Below, piece by piece: positions 54,460 to 62,910 of a DNA stretch of 64,000 nucleotides. A program made the position numbers and the translations under genes. A model generated the notes under the pieces. That model was given only the letters and a program-made list of their open reading frames with translations, did no database searches and was not told the origin of the DNA. Numbering within the stretch: position 1 is the first letter of the stretch; the number at the start of each line of letters is the position of its first letter. The DNA is from Chelonoidis abingdonii (taxonomy: Eukaryota > Chordata > Testudines > Testudinidae): NCBI RefSeq assembly GCF_003597395.2, contig NC_133790.1:21353407-21417406 (forward strand), read 5' to 3'.

Positions 54460-55620
54460 TAGTCGGTGCACGGTTTATTTACGCCCTACCCGAATGCTTG
54501 TCCCGAGCAGCGGGGACACTCTCGGCCCCAGCGAGCGCTCGCCACGTGTCTGCCGGGCCAGGTGAGAATGACAGCCAGGCAGGGCCCGGGACGGCCCGTT
54601 TGCTGGGCAGCGCGGCTAGGGCGGGCCAGAGGGTGCTAGGGCCGGCAGGACGGGAACTCTAGCAGCGGCAGCGGCAGGTTTAGCCCTGGCTGGCGCCTGT
54701 CAGCGCGGCGGTGAAGGGCGGCCCCAGGGGGAGGGCTGGGCGCAGACCCAGGCGGAGGGACATGCTGGAGCGAGGAGACAAAGATGCGGGGCGGCCGGGG
54801 GGCTCCCGCAGCGGGGCGCAGGTTGCGAGGCGGCCGGGCGAGAGGTCACGGAGAGGCCCCAGGCAGGGGCGAGTTGCTGAGCCCCAGCGCAGCGGCGGGC
54901 GGGACAGAGAAGAGGTCAGTGGCCCGGGGCCTGGCAGGGCCTGTGGCCAGCACGGCGCGGAGCCCCCTCCAGGAAAGCGGGTGGCTCCCAGGCTCGGTCC
55001 TTACCGGGCAGCGCCGCCTCCACTCTCGCTTCGTCACTCTCCGGCCTCCGGGGAAGCGGCTCCGAGACCCGACAGCAGCGACCGGGAAGGGAGGGGTGGT
55101 CACGGCGATCGTCACTCCCCCTCCCCTGCCCTCACCAGAGCCACTACACTGCGCAAGCGCCGAGCCTAGATGGGGGCGGGGCTCAGACCAAGACTACGCA
55201 GCACGCGCGTTCGAAAAGCGCTTGCGCGGTGGCGTCTCCCTCGGTCGGGCGGGGACCAGTTGGAACGTTAGCGCGCGCTGCCTGTTTCTCTGGTCCACGG
55301 TGAGGGGCGGAGCCAGGCCCACTGACGGAGCCGGCGTGTTGGCGCCTCCCACCTACTGATGCCCAGCGAGCGGGGACCTCGAACCGGTTTGGCCTCGTCC
55401 CCCCTGTGCTCGGACCCCGGCTGCGTTGGGGACCCGCTGCCACACATGGCAGAACGGTTTTGGCGACTGCTCTGGTCAAGCGGGGTCCTTGAGCCAGTCG
55501 CACCGGGAAACGACCATCTGCCCCTGGTCTGGGTGATGAGGGGGTGCCCCCGTCTCCTCAGTTCCCTCAGCCAGTGGGAGACAGGGACTAGGGCCTAAGA
55601 CCCATCCTGCTCTGCCAGCT
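54460..55620 (-). promoter_or_regulatory. SPECC1L: CpG-island promoter of SPECC1L
   Basis: A dense CpG, GC-rich block lies between AT-rich sequence on both sides, the only such block near the 5' side of SPECC1L apart from the transposon at 57-63 kb. Two NRF-1-type palindromic sites, GCGCAAGCGC (55,151-55,160) and GCGCTTGCGC (55,218-55,227), and GC boxes such as GGGGGCGGGGC (about 55,172) and GGGGCGG (about 55,303) are present. No TATA box was recognised. Long open frames in the block result from GC bias. The transcription start itself cannot be read from sequence. A bidirectional promoter is possible but no plus-strand gene was found. Confidence 0.75.
55005..55150 (-). other. SPECC1L: Probable non-coding first exon of SPECC1L (5' border estimated)
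   Basis: On the minus strand a good donor, GCCCG|GTAAGG, occurs at 55,005/55,004 inside the CpG island and just downstream of the NRF-1-like sites. Splicing to the acceptor at 31,704 would make a leader exon joined to the exon with the ATG. The donor is seen directly; its use and the exon's 5' end are inferred. Confidence 0.5.
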
Positions 55621-55934
55621 CGCTTCTAGGGTGACCCCGTACCAAGGGTGAAAAATCATGTTAGGCAGTAGGCGGTAACTGGTACCTATCTCGTCACTTC
55701 AGCCCACTCTGAGATGCCTTGAAATGGTTTCAGTGCCACCTGCAGGAGCAGCAAAACTGTCATCAGCATCACCTCCTAGAAAGGAAAAGTTGATGTGTTC
55801 TTGACAACCTTGCTGGCCTACAGTCCTTTACCTACTGGCGATGGGCTCAGTAGGAGCAGGGTTATAGGGTGTAATCCATAGGGATGTTTAGTTTGAACTG
55901 GAAAAAAGAAATAGTGCTAGTTTGGATGGAATCA

Positions 55935-56200
55935 AGTATCAGGGGTAGTTGTGTTATTATGTATCCACAGAAACAACAAGGAGTCTGGTGACATCTTAGA
56001 GACTAACACAGTTATTTGGTCATAAGCTGTTGTGGGTTAATAACTCACTTCTTCAGATGCATGGAGTGAAAATTACAAATGCAAGCATTATACATGAAGA
56101 GAAGGGGTTACCTTACAAGTGGAGAACCAGTGTTGACAGGGCCAATTCAATCAGAGTGGATGTAGTCCACTCCCAATAATTGATGAGGAGGTGTCAGTAC
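55935..56200 (+). mobile_element. Penelope-like element fragment
   Basis: It starts GTATCAGGGGTAGTTGTGTT, continues CATGGAGTGAAAATTACAAATG, and on to GGAGAACCAGTGTTGACAGG and CCACTCCCAATAATTGATGA. This longer single-arm copy shows how the family continues inward from the terminal region seen in the 15.4 kb pair. No ORF. Confidence 0.6.
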
Positions 56201-56599
56201 CAAGTATCCACATCACAAGATACACCATCATAAATGGTATCCTAGTTGCAATCTCAAGAGGTCTATCCACAAGCATAAAAATGTTCTCTGGTTGGTATTG
56301 GTGAGATCCAATACTTCCAATCAAGATTCCTTATCTTTAGCTTAGTAAAAGTATTATTAGTAGTATTCTGCCAGCTCTACTTTGAGTCACTATCATGTTC
56401 TACAAAAAGTTAATTTTATATTAAAATGAAAATAAATTTGCTTTAATTTTGGACATGGATTTTAAAAACTAGCAATGATTATCTCGGTAAAACATCATTG
56501 CCATTACACTTTTACTAAAGTATTTGTCATTCACATTTATTGTCATTTTCTTGCATCTTTCAGTGTGGTCACTTCAAATGCCACTCAGGATTACATTTT

Positions 56600-56780
56600 A
56601 GAATCATAGAAGATCAGAGTTGGAAGGGACCTTAGGAAGTCATCTAGTCCAACTCCCTAGTCAAAGCAGGACCAATCCCCAACCAGATTTTTGCCCCACA
56701 TCCCTAAATGGCCCCCTCAAGGATTAAACTCACAACCCTGGGTTTAGTAGGCCAATGCTCAAACCACTGAGCTATCCCTT
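56600..56780 (-). mobile_element. tRNA-derived SINE with CR1-like tail
   Basis: Read on the minus strand it starts with a tRNA-like head: A-box-like TAGCTCAGTGGTTTGAGCAT and, about 40 bp later, B-box-like GGGTTGTGAGTTTAATCC. A body follows, and then the CR1 3' end GGTCCCTTCCAACTCTGATC with ATGATTCTA. A tRNA head fused to a CR1 tail matches the tortoise Pol III SINE family, and is good support for a turtle origin. Confidence 0.8.
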
Positions 56781-56869
56781 CTCCTTAAAAAATTAATCAC
56801 CATCATGGCTGCTGATTCTAAAGCTCAGAATTATAATATGAAAGAATGATTGTAAAGTGATAATCCTTG

Positions 56870-56901
56870 GTCAGAAAAGAATGGGTACTTATCCTACAGT
56901 A
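56870..56901 (-). mobile_element. Left terminus of the older DIRS-like element
   Basis: AGAATGGGTACTTATCCTAC directly before the younger element matches the reverse complement of 63,181-63,206 (AATAAGTAACCATTCTTTC type). It is the detached outer end of the element whose body is at 62,911-64,000. Confidence 0.7.
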
Positions 56902-56944
56902 AAACACGGTTACTTACCTTGTAACTCTTGTTCTTCGAGATGTG

Positions 56945-57117
56945 TTGCTCATATCCATTCCAGTAGGTGTACGCGCCGCACGTGCACGTTCGTCGGAAAA
57001 CTTTTACCCTAGCAACTCCAGCCGGGCTGGCAGGTCGCCCCCTAGAGTGGCGCCACTATGGCGGTGATATATACCCCTGCCGGCCCGCCCGCTCCTCAGT
57101 TCCTTCTTGCCGGCTAC
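56945..57117. repeat. DIRS left inverted terminal repeat
   Basis: About 170 bp starting TTGCTCATATCCATTCCAGT, with CCCCCTAGAGTGGCGCCACT inside. It is the inverse of 62,729-62,895 with a few differences (for example CGCGCC versus GTGCCG-type changes). Confidence 0.9.
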
Positions 57118-57142
57118 TCCGACAGTGGGGAAGGGGCGGGTG

Positions 57143-57241
57143 TGGAATGGATATGAGCAACACATCTCGAAGAACAAGAGTTACAAGGTAAGTAACCGTG
57201 TTTCTTCTTCGAGTGCTTGCTCATATCCATCCCAGTAGGTG
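57143..57241. repeat. DIRS internal complementary region
   Basis: Bases 57,143-57,203 pair with the extreme left end and 57,202-57,241 with the extreme right end, overlapping by two bases (TT). This juxtaposition is the template thought to restore the outer ends and to guide circularisation in DIRS replication. Confidence 0.92.
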
Positions 57242-57334
57242 ATTCCCAAGCCTTACCTAGGCGTGGGGTCGGAGTGAGAGGTCACAGTGCCAACACGGCA
57301 GAGCCGAAGGCGCATCATCCCCTGGACTGCTGGA

Positions 57335-58295
57335 CTAGGCATAATGGTAGTGAAGTGTGCACGGAGGACCAGGTTGCTGCCCTACAGATTTCCTGGACAG
57401 GAACTCGTGCGAGGAACGCCGTTGACGATGCCTGGCCCTAGTAGAGTGCGCAGTTACACGCCCCGAAGGGAGATGGGCCAGGTTGTAACATGTTCTTATG
57501 CAGGACGTCACCCACGAGGAGATCCTTTGTGAGGAGAGTGGCAACCCCTTGAGCCGTTCAGCTACTGCGAGAAAGAGTTGAGTGGACGTGCGGAACGGCT
57601 TGGTTCTTTGAGATAAAAGGCGAGCGCCCTACGCATGTCTAGGCAGTGCAATTGTTGTTCCCTATGAGATGAATGAGGTTTGGAAAGAATACGGGAAGGA
57701 ATATGTCTGGTTAACATGGAAGGCGAGACAACCTTGGGGAGGAATGCAGGGTGTGGCCTCAGTTGCACCTTGTCTCGATGGAACACCGTATACGGAGGGT
57801 CCACGATGAGTGCGCGCAGCTCTGATACGTGCCTAGCGGATGTGACGGCACCAGGATGCCGTTTTCCAGGACAAATAGAGAGGAACATGTAGCCAGCGGT
57901 TCAAAGGGGGGGACATAGACGAGACAACACTACGTTGAGATCCCAGGAGGGGGCTGGAATGACGGACTTGGGGTAAAGGTGCTCCAGCCCTTTAAGGAAT
58001 CTAGTCACCAGCGGGTGTGAAAAGACGGAATGGCCGTCGCCTCCCTTGGTGGAAAGTGAGATGGCCGCCAAGTGAACCGGAGAGGCTATAGCCAGCCTTG
58101 TTGTTTTGAGCGACCACAGGTAGTCCAAGATGATCGGGTATGGAAACATCGGCAGGGTGGAAGCGCTTTTCTGCACACCAGCACCTGAAACGCTTCCACT
58201 TGCGCTATGTACGTCGTCCTCGTAGATGGCTTTCGACTTTCTAGAAGTACTTGCCTCACTGGGGAAGAGCAGTGCAATTCGGACCCAGTTACCAC
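57335..58295 (-). pseudogene. DIRS tyrosine recombinase, frameshifted
   Basis: Fragments in overlapping frames, N- to C-terminal: an N-terminal helical region near 58,090-58,295 (RKPSTRTTYIAQVEAFQV); a linking segment at 57,901-58,176 (VSPLVTRFLKGLEHLYP-type, FSHPLVTRFLKG visible); box I near 57,832 (TSARHVSELRAL, with the Arg that aligns to the first catalytic Arg); and box II at 57,437-57,448 (HSTR, in GRVTAHSTRA). Three or more frames are needed, so the enzyme is inactive as drawn. In DIRS elements it carries out integration instead of an integrase. Confidence 0.85.
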
Positions 58296-58364
58296 GCAGG
58301 AGCCACGCCGAGAGGTGAAGGGACTGAAGGTCCGGGTGACAAAGCCGGCCGCAGTCCTGCGTGA

Positions 58365-59192
58365 TCAGGTCCAGGTGAAGAGCAGGGGAACAGGGTCACT
58401 ACCGACAGTCCAGGGACAGAGAGTACCAATGTTGACGTGGCCATGCCGAGCAATGAGAATCAAGCGGGCCCTGTCCCTGCACGCCTTCAGAAGGACCTTG
58501 AGGATCAACGGGAACGGAGGGAAAGCATAAAAAGAGGTGCGTTCCCACGGAATCAGGAAGGCATCCGCTACCGAGCCCCGCTCACGGCCATGGAAGGAGC
58601 AGAACATCGGACACTTCCTGTTCGTGCGAGATGCAAAAAGGTCCATGTGGGGATGCCCCCACCTGCGGAAAAGTGTAAGGGCAACGTCCGGGCGAAGGTA
58701 CCATTCGTTCTGGGAGCTGAAAAAGACCGACTGAGATGGGTCCGCCAGGTATTGCGCGCCCCGGGAGAAAGGAAGCGACTAGGGTGGACTTGAGTGGGCT
58801 ATGCAAAAGTCCCACAACATTTATGGCCTCCCGACAAGAGAAGAGGAGATTTCGTCCCGCCGTGCTTGTTGAGATAGTATACCGCTGTGGTGTTGTCTAT
58901 TGAAAACTGAGACACAGCGGCCTCGGATCTGCGATGGAAGGCTTGACAAGCAAGGCGGACTGCTCTCAATTCTCAGACGTTGATATGAAGAAGCAGAATC
59001 GGAAGAGGACCAGCGACCCTGCGTCCTCAACGGCCCAAGGTGAGCTCCCCATCCCAATCCGATGCGTCCGTAGTGAGGGACATCGAGGGCTGTGGAGGAC
59101 GGAATACCCCCACAGACGACGGACTCGTCCAGCCACCATTGGAGGGAGAAGAGTATGTCCTGTGGGACTGTGACGACGGAATCAACGGTCAC
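58365..59192 (-). pseudogene. DIRS RNase H and C-terminal extension, frameshifted
   Basis: The RNase H-like block is at about 58,821-59,110 (GLGWGAHLGPLRTQGRWS, then QIRGRCVSVFNRQHHSGIL). It is followed, in other frames, by GASPHGPFCISHEQEV-type and MDLFASRTNRKCPMF sequence, the RWGxPxxDLFASxxNxK region typical of DIRS/Ngaro polyproteins after RNase H. The frame changes at least twice. Confidence 0.8.
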
Positions 59193-59350
59193 CTGGCTAG
59201 GCGTAGCTGAGGAATGACCACGACTGCAGAGGTCTGAGCCGTAGTCTGGCGTGCTCCGTCACGAAAGTGCAGGCCGCCATGTGGCCCAAGAGTGTTAGGC
59301 AGGTGCGAGTAGAAGTTAGAGGTGCTGCCTATAACCTCCAGATGATGTCC

Positions 59351-60200
59351 TCAAAGCCTGGAATCGGGACAAGGGAAAGTGGCCATGGCCGTGGTAGAGT
59401 CCAGGACGGCACCGATAAATTCTATCCTCTGGGTAGGGGACAGAATGGACTTCTCCACGTTTAGCATGAGGCCTAGGTTCGCGAAGAGGCGCTGATCATG
59501 CGGACGTGGGAAAGCACCTGGCTTGCTGACGGCCCTCGGATAAGCCAGTCGTCGAGGTAGGGAAATACGTGCACCTGGCTGCGACGAAGGAAGGCGACGA
59601 CTACGGCCATGCACTTCGTGTACACTCTCGGGGCCGATGAGAGGCCGAACAGGAGGACCGTGAACTGATAATGACGGCTGCCTATGAGAAAGCCAGAATC
59701 TCCGATGGGGCGGGAAAATGGCGACATGAAAATAGGCGTCTTGCATGTCGAGGGCGGCATAACCAGTCTCCAGGATCTAGGGATGGGATAAGGTCCCGAA
59801 GGAAACCATGCGGAATTTCAACTTCAGTAAATATTTGTTTGAGTCCGCGGAGTCGAGGATGGGTCGCAGACCTCCCTTGGCCTTGGGAATCAAGAAGTAG
59901 CGGAGTAGAACCTCTGCCCTTCTCGTCTTGCGGAACCTCCTGAATGGCACCTTTGTCGAGGAGCGTTGCACCTCCTGGAGGAGGATCTGCTCGTGAGAGG
60001 GGTCTCTGAAGAGGGACGAGGGAGGGGGGCGGGAAGGCGGTACGAGGCAAACTGCAGGTGGTATCCAAACCACAGCGTGCGGAGGACCCAACGGTCTGAA
60101 GTGAGCCGGCGCCACGCGGGGAGAAGTAGGAGAGGCGGTCAGAGAAGGGTGGAGAGGGTTCACGGATGAAACTGGTACATTGCCTCGGGCGTATCTTCAA
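59351..60200 (-). pseudogene. DIRS reverse transcriptase, frameshifted
   Basis: N-terminal motifs: YFLIPKAKGGLRPILDSA at about 59,870-59,920 and KYLLKLKFRMVSFGTL. Central: QDAYFHVAIFPPHRRF near 59,740, then YQFTVLLFGLSSAPRVYTKC. The catalytic YLDD is at 59,548-59,559 within VFPYLDDWLIRG. Then NLGLMLNVEKSILSPTQRIE near 59,410-59,470. YLDDW with the APRVFTK block is the signature of the DIRS reverse transcriptase clade. Three frames are used across 850 bp. Confidence 0.9.
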
Positions 60201-60932
60201 AATGAGGGCTTCGAGCCGGAAGAAGGCCTGGTAGGCCCTTGCCCTTGACCCCCTTCGTTACCCGACTGTCTGCGCCTGCCATTTTTATTGCGGCGTCTGA
60301 AAGAGTCTTGTCTTTGTCTGGCTGGGGGAAAGGCCTACGATGTTGTTGTAGTTGCAGGCGGAAGGGTCTACGCTGTGTTACGGGCGTATGCATTCCAAGA
60401 GCCCGCATAATGACCCTGTTATCTTTCAGGCTTTGCAGCCGCGGGTCGGTCTTATCCGAGAACAGGCCCTGGCCCCAAACGGAAGATCCTGGATAGTATG
60501 TTGGAGCTCCGTAGGAAGGCCAGAGACCTGCGCCAGGAGATACGACGCATCGTGACCCGGAGGCCAGAGTTCTGGCGGCAGAGTCGGCCGCGGTCCAGTG
60601 CCGCCTGCAAGGAAGTGCGTGCAACTTTCTTCCCTTCGTCCAGAAGGTGACGAACTCCTGACGAGCGTCTTGCGGGAGGAGCTCTTTGAATTTATCAGCC
60701 GCTGTCCAGGTGTTAAAGGATAGTGGCTGAGTAGAGCTTGCTGGTTAGAAACTCGCAGCTGCAATGCTCCCGCAGAATAGACCTTGCGGCCCAGTAGGTC
60801 CATCCTTCTTGCCTCCTTGGACTTGGGGGCTGGCGCTTCTTGCCCATGACGTTCCCTCTCGTCACAGATTGAACGACGAGGAGCATGGCGCGGGTGGACA
60901 TATAGGTAGTCGTAGTCTTTAGATGGGACCAT
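60160..60932 (-). pseudogene. DIRS gag-like region, C-terminal part, frameshifted
   Basis: Minus-strand frames contain KSKEARRMDLLGRKVYSAGALQLRVSNQ-type sequence (60,720-60,850), DSAARTLASG near 60,570-60,580 and QVSGLPTELQHTIQDLPFGA near 60,500. The xxSGLPxExQxTIxDLPF block before the reverse transcriptase is characteristic of vertebrate DIRS gag proteins as I recall them. Confidence 0.7.
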
Positions 60933-61196
60933 GTATTTACGTTCTACCCCTCGGGTGGTGGGGGAACGGAGGCCGGTGACTGCCAGATGGTGTTGGCGTT
61001 GCTCTGTATCGTTTTAATAAAGGGCAGGGCAACACGAGTGGTGCGTCAGACGCGAGTATACTGCACACAGGGTCCTCAATCTCGAAACCTCCTCGGCCTG
61101 AATGTTCATGTTCAGTGCCACTCGCCCTGAGGAGGTCTTGTGCGCCCTCAGGTCCAGGGGGGGTGGACCGTGGATGTCGTTCCCGCTACTGCTTCA

Positions 61197-62411
61197 TCAG
61201 GGGAGGAAGATGAAGAGAGTCCTGGCAAGAGTGGGTCTGGTAGCTCCGCAGCTGGAGTACCGGTTAGGCTCCTGAGGGATTTCCGCAGCCAGCGAATGGG
61301 ACGGTCGGCCTTCCTCAGGGAGGGGGGGCCGGTATGTCTGCCGCCTCTGGAGCCCTTCGCTCTGCTGGGTCAGCGCACGTGAGGGAAACGTGCTGAGGGC
61401 CCTGGGCTTGATGGTATGCCCAGGGGGTCCAGAAACCCCAGTGCTGTGGGCCCTGCTCCTGGTGACCTTCCGGAAAGATAGCAGCAGGTCTTTCAGAGTC
61501 CAAATAGATGCTGTCAGTCCGGGAGGATACAGAGCCTTGTCGGGAGGGCCATGGTGGGGCTGAAGGAGGAATAGCGCGAATCCAGCGCCCTTGATGGCGA
61601 CGACCTTCGCGGTGCCGGAGATCGGTGCCGTGAGTCGTACCGGTGCCGGGACCGGGACCTGCGACCAGTCGGGTGCCGGAGGTCGACCGGGATGCGGACC
61701 TGCGGTGCCATGAGCGGCTCCTGGAGTTGCGCACCGGTAGCGATGGCTGGACGTGGAGCGGTGCCGGGAGTATCTGGATCGGCGCGATGATGACTGGGTG
61801 CCGCGAGTACGACCGGTGCCGCCTAGGAGAGTGGTGCCGGGACTGCGAGCGGCGCCGCGCGAGGAAGACCTCCCTCGGGATCGGTGCCGGGATCGCAATC
61901 GTGCCGGGATCTTGAGCGGCGCCGGGTCGGAGAATCCGGGGACGGTGCCCTCATCGGGGTGTTGCTTGCCTTTGGAGAGCACAACCCGCACCGGCGGTGC
62001 GGGGTTGGGCAGCCCAGGCTCAGTTAGAGCAATCAGGTCCCTTGCGACGAGAAAGTCTCGGCTGGACGGAGGCATCAGCTTACCCCAGATCTTGCGGGGA
62101 GTGGGAGGGATCGACTCGACGGACCCGCCGGGCCCGGAGTCAACGAAGCCCTTGCACAGCCAGCACGGCCGGCGTCGGCAGCGGGTGCTCCTTACGGGGC
62201 TGCTTAGCCAGGTTGAGGACGTGAGGGCCTCTTCCCGAGGGCCGGTGCCGGAGAAGGCCCGTGCTGGTGCGTCTTCACGGTACCAGAGGGGTCCGGTGCC
62301 GGAGCCGCGCTCGGGCCGGAGGCGCGGGGTGAAGTGCCGCTTCCATAAGGAGCGTCCTGAGGTGTGTCTCGCTCCCTTTTCGTCGCGACGGAAAGATTTA
62401 CAGATGCGCAC
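61197..62411 (-). pseudogene. DIRS gag-like region, Arg/Ser-rich N-terminal part
   Basis: An open frame of 404 codons with a highly basic, Arg/Ser/Pro-rich composition (RSRHRSRGRSSSRGAARSP-type runs) and imperfect repeats that follow from GGTGCC/GGCACC nucleotide motifs. It lies between the right terminal repeat and the gag core region, where DIRS ORF1 is expected. A nucleic-acid-binding role is inferred from composition only. The real start codon is not certain, and the frame may be shifted. Confidence 0.55.
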
Positions 62412-62587
62412 TTATCTGAGATATGTGATTCCCCAGGCACTTGAGGCAGGCGTCGTGGGGATCACTGGTGGCATCGGCTTCTTACAAGTCGAACACGCCT
62501 TGAATCCTGGCGAACCAGGCATCAGCCCGGCACGGCGCGGGGAGAGGCTAGAGCCCCTACCCGATAACGAAGTATAAATATATACAC

Positions 62588-62622
62588 AACTCTAACTCTA
62601 ACTCTAACTCTAACTACAACTA
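62588..62622 (+). repeat. (TAACTC)n simple repeat in the DIRS leader
   Basis: Four to five units of CTAACT, just inside the right terminal repeat and next to the gag-like region. Its unit differs from the vertebrate telomere repeat. Confidence 0.85.
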
Positions 62623-62728
62623 TGTTAAGTACTATGACTAACTAACTAAAACAGTAACGATTGACAAGAGAAGCTAGGGATGTGGAGGTCAGCTATGCGC
62701 GCTCCACAGTTCCAACGACCGACACGGC

Positions 62729-62895
62729 GGTAAGAAGGAACTGAGATGGGCGGGCCGCAGGCGGGGTATATATCACCCGCCATAGTGGCGCCACTCTAGG
62801 GGGCGACCTGCCGGCCCGCTGGAGTTGCTAGGGTAAAAGTTTTCCGACAAACGTGCACGCGCGGCACGTACACCTACTGGAATGGATATGAGCAA
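62729..62895. repeat. DIRS right inverted terminal repeat
   Basis: The inverse of the left repeat: AGTGGCGCCACTCTAGGGGG and CCTACTGGAATGGATATGAG are visible. On the minus strand it precedes the gag-like region, with TATATATCACCC-type sequence that could belong to a promoter (inference). Confidence 0.9.
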
Positions 62896-62910
62896 GCACT
62901 CGAAGAAGAA

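Larger units (their letters stand above)
56902..62910 (-). mobile_element. DIRS-type tyrosine-recombinase retrotransposon, structurally complete, coding frames broken
   Basis: The element is 6,009 bp. Read on the minus strand the order is inverted terminal repeat, gag-like region, reverse transcriptase, RNase H, tyrosine recombinase, internal complementary region (ICR), inverted terminal repeat. This is the DIRS plan and differs from LTR and LINE elements. The ends are defined by the ICR: 57,143-57,203 is a perfect 61/61 reverse complement of the left end 56,902-56,962, and 57,202-57,241 matches the reverse complement of the right end 62,871-62,910 with one mismatch. DIRS elements are thought to replicate through a circle and integrate with the recombinase, leaving no target duplication; none is visible. 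Multiple frameshifts and stops indicate it cannot encode its own proteins now. Confidence 0.92.

Noticed and set aside
54711..55503. Long GC-rich frames in the CpG island on both strands
   Set aside because: Low stop-codon frequency in GC-rich DNA explains them; composition is Arg/Gly/Pro/Ala with no domain.
57046..57056. TGGCGCCA in the terminal repeat resembling a tRNA primer binding site
   Set aside because: The element has inverted, not direct, terminal repeats and a tyrosine recombinase; DIRS elements are not known to prime from this type of site, so the match is likely chance.
61753..62577. 274-codon plus-strand frame in the DIRS element
   Set aside because: It is antisense to the gag-like region and follows from the same GC-rich repeats. 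DIRS domain order shows the element reads on the minus strand.
62588..62622. Possible interstitial telomere repeat
   Set aside because: The unit is TAACTC, not TTAGGG/CCCTAA.
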